Positions 63,362 to 64,000 of a stretch of 64,000 bases of DNA are shown here, piece by piece. Source of the stretch: Deltaproteobacteria bacterium (lineage in GTDB: Bacteria > Myxococcota_A > UBA796 > GCA-2862545); NCBI GenBank assembly GCA_006226595.1, contig SBGP01000093.1, positions 1-64,000 on the forward strand, in the 5' to 3' direction. Made by a program: the position numbers and the translations under genes. The notes beneath the pieces were generated by a model. The model worked only from the letters and a program-made list of their open reading frames with translations. It had not been told where the DNA came from and made no database searches. How positions within the stretch are numbered: position 1 is the stretch's first letter; the number at the start of each line of letters is the position of its first letter.

Positions 63362-63394
63362 ATTGTGCAAATTGTGCGAGGGCGGATTATCCGC
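63362..63394. promoter_or_regulatory. Direct repeats and palindrome upstream of the HTH-receiver gene
   Basis: ATTGTGC at 63362-63368 and again at 63371-63377 (9-base period), followed by GCGGAT-T-ATCCGC at 63382-63394. The stretch is unusually AT-rich for this genome. It is a plausible operator for the BldC-like regulator that starts at 63432. Confidence 0.45.
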
Positions 63395-63431
63395 GTAGCC
63401 CACGTTGGATACCCGCTGTAGGAAGCAGTTC

Positions 63432-64000
63432 ATGGCCCGCAGGAAGAGCAGCGTCGATGGCCCGGTGTACTACACGACCTACCAGGTCGCGAAGTTCCTC
63501 GGTGTTTCCCTGCCCACGGTCGTGAACTGGGTGAACTCGGGCCTGCTCTCGGCGCACCGCACGCCGGGCGGTCACCGTCGTATCGCTCGAAACGACATCA
63601 TCGCGTTCGCCCGCGAGCAGAACTACCCGCTGTCCCGCGAGCTGCTCGGTGACGACGAGGGCGGCCAGCGCGTGCTGATCGTCGACGACGAAGAGGACTT
63701 CGCGGCGATGGTCCGCGACTACCTGACCCTGAAGGGCGGGTTCGAGGTCGAGGTTGCCGATTCCGGCTTTGCCGCCGGCTACACCGTGGCGCGCTTCAAG
63801 CCGCACGTCATCCTCATGGACCTGATGATGCCCGACATGGACGGCTTCGAGGTCCACCGCATGCTGCGCGACGACGAGGACACAAAGCACATTCCAGTGC
63901 TCGCGTGCACCGCGTACCGCGACCCGGTCGTCGACGCCCGCGTGGCCGAGGAGCGCTTCGACGGCTTCGTCGAGAAGCCGGTCAAGCTCGACCACCTGCT
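63432..64000 (+). CDS. BldC-like HTH / receiver-domain response regulator (3' end beyond window)
   Basis: An open frame with no stop, running off the window (189 codons seen). Residues about 10-65 form a MerR/BldC-type helix-turn-helix (YTTYQVAKFLGVSLPTVVNWV, then the family TPGGHRRIARND). Residues about 80-190 form a receiver with acidic pocket D85-D86, phosphoacceptor D130 in ILMDLMMP, Thr 160 and Lys 182 in VEKPVKL. HTH first, receiver second, is the reverse of the common order. AGGAAG six bases before ATG 63432 is a good ribosome site. The upstream direct repeats suggest autoregulation. Confidence 0.88.
   Translation, partial: MARRKSSVDGPVYYTTYQVAKFLGVSLPTVVNWVNSGLLSAHRTPGGHRRIARNDIIAFAREQNYPLSRELLGDDEGGQRVLIVDDEEDFAAMVRDYLTLKGGFEVEVADSGFAAGYTVARFKPHVILMDLMMPDMDGFEVHRMLRDDEDTKHIPVLACTAYRDPVVDARVAEERFDGFVEKPVKLDHL

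Overview
The window is a dense, GC-rich stretch of bacterial chromosome from a Gram-negative organism. Lipoboxes, signal peptides, a porin-like barrel and an AgmX/PglI-type lipoprotein point to an outer membrane. Together with the gene order around ftsH-folP-cdaA-cdaR-glmM, this suggests Myxococcota or a neighbouring former-deltaproteobacterial lineage; that placement is inference. GTG starts and 1-4 base stop/start overlaps are very common. No rRNA, tRNA, CRISPR array or insertion sequence was seen.

Layout. 1-7141: plsX (partial), an AI-2E-family membrane protein, a solitary adenine methyltransferase, yicC, gmk and rel. 7131-10386 (minus): a three-gene ABC exporter whose last permease carries a CPBP-like tail. 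10441-14805 (plus): an unknown protein, a membrane-anchored sulfatase-fold protein and a glycosyltransferase. 14819-17338 (minus): a lipoprotein, a histidine kinase and an OmpR-type regulator. 17372-24265: lhgO facing a minus-strand run of an unknown secreted protein, a Ser/Thr kinase, a glutathionyl-hydroquinone reductase fused to pterin carbinolamine dehydratase, and a TIGR02757 protein; then a secreted unknown. 24240-37862 (plus): a long housekeeping run of Trm112-like protein, HEAT-cyclophilin, RNHCP protein, tilS, ftsH, folP, cdaA, cdaR, glmM, nnr, tsaE, a ComEA-like protein and cysteine desulfurase. 37846-42410 (minus): an unknown protein, then an NhaC antiporter coupled to an alanine/sodium symporter. 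42558-48558: a hydrolase, a porin-like protein, a large CehA-type lipoprotein and an LDH-family enzyme. 48601-53956: a NYN-LOTUS protein coupled to a SerA-like dehydrogenase, divergent from a MoxR/VWA pair. 53970-61760: a degenerate shikimate-kinase-like protein, prs, rplY, pth, hppA, rpsF, rplI and dnaB. 61964-64000: an FHA protein, a stand-alone histidine-kinase dimerisation domain, and a BldC-like HTH fused to a receiver domain that runs off the window.

Functional themes are envelope and cofactor synthesis, nucleotide second messengers ((p)ppGpp by Rel, c-di-AMP by CdaA), ion coupling (NhaC, AGCS, pyrophosphatase) and signalling. The most novel items are the hydroquinone reductase-PCD fusion, the minimal phosphorelay-like cluster at the right end with 9-bp direct repeats ahead of its regulator, the degenerate shikimate-kinase relative, the NYN-LOTUS/serA coupling, and a repeated TANNNT element about 7 bases before start codons of genes that lack Shine-Dalgarno sequences, which suggests leaderless transcripts.
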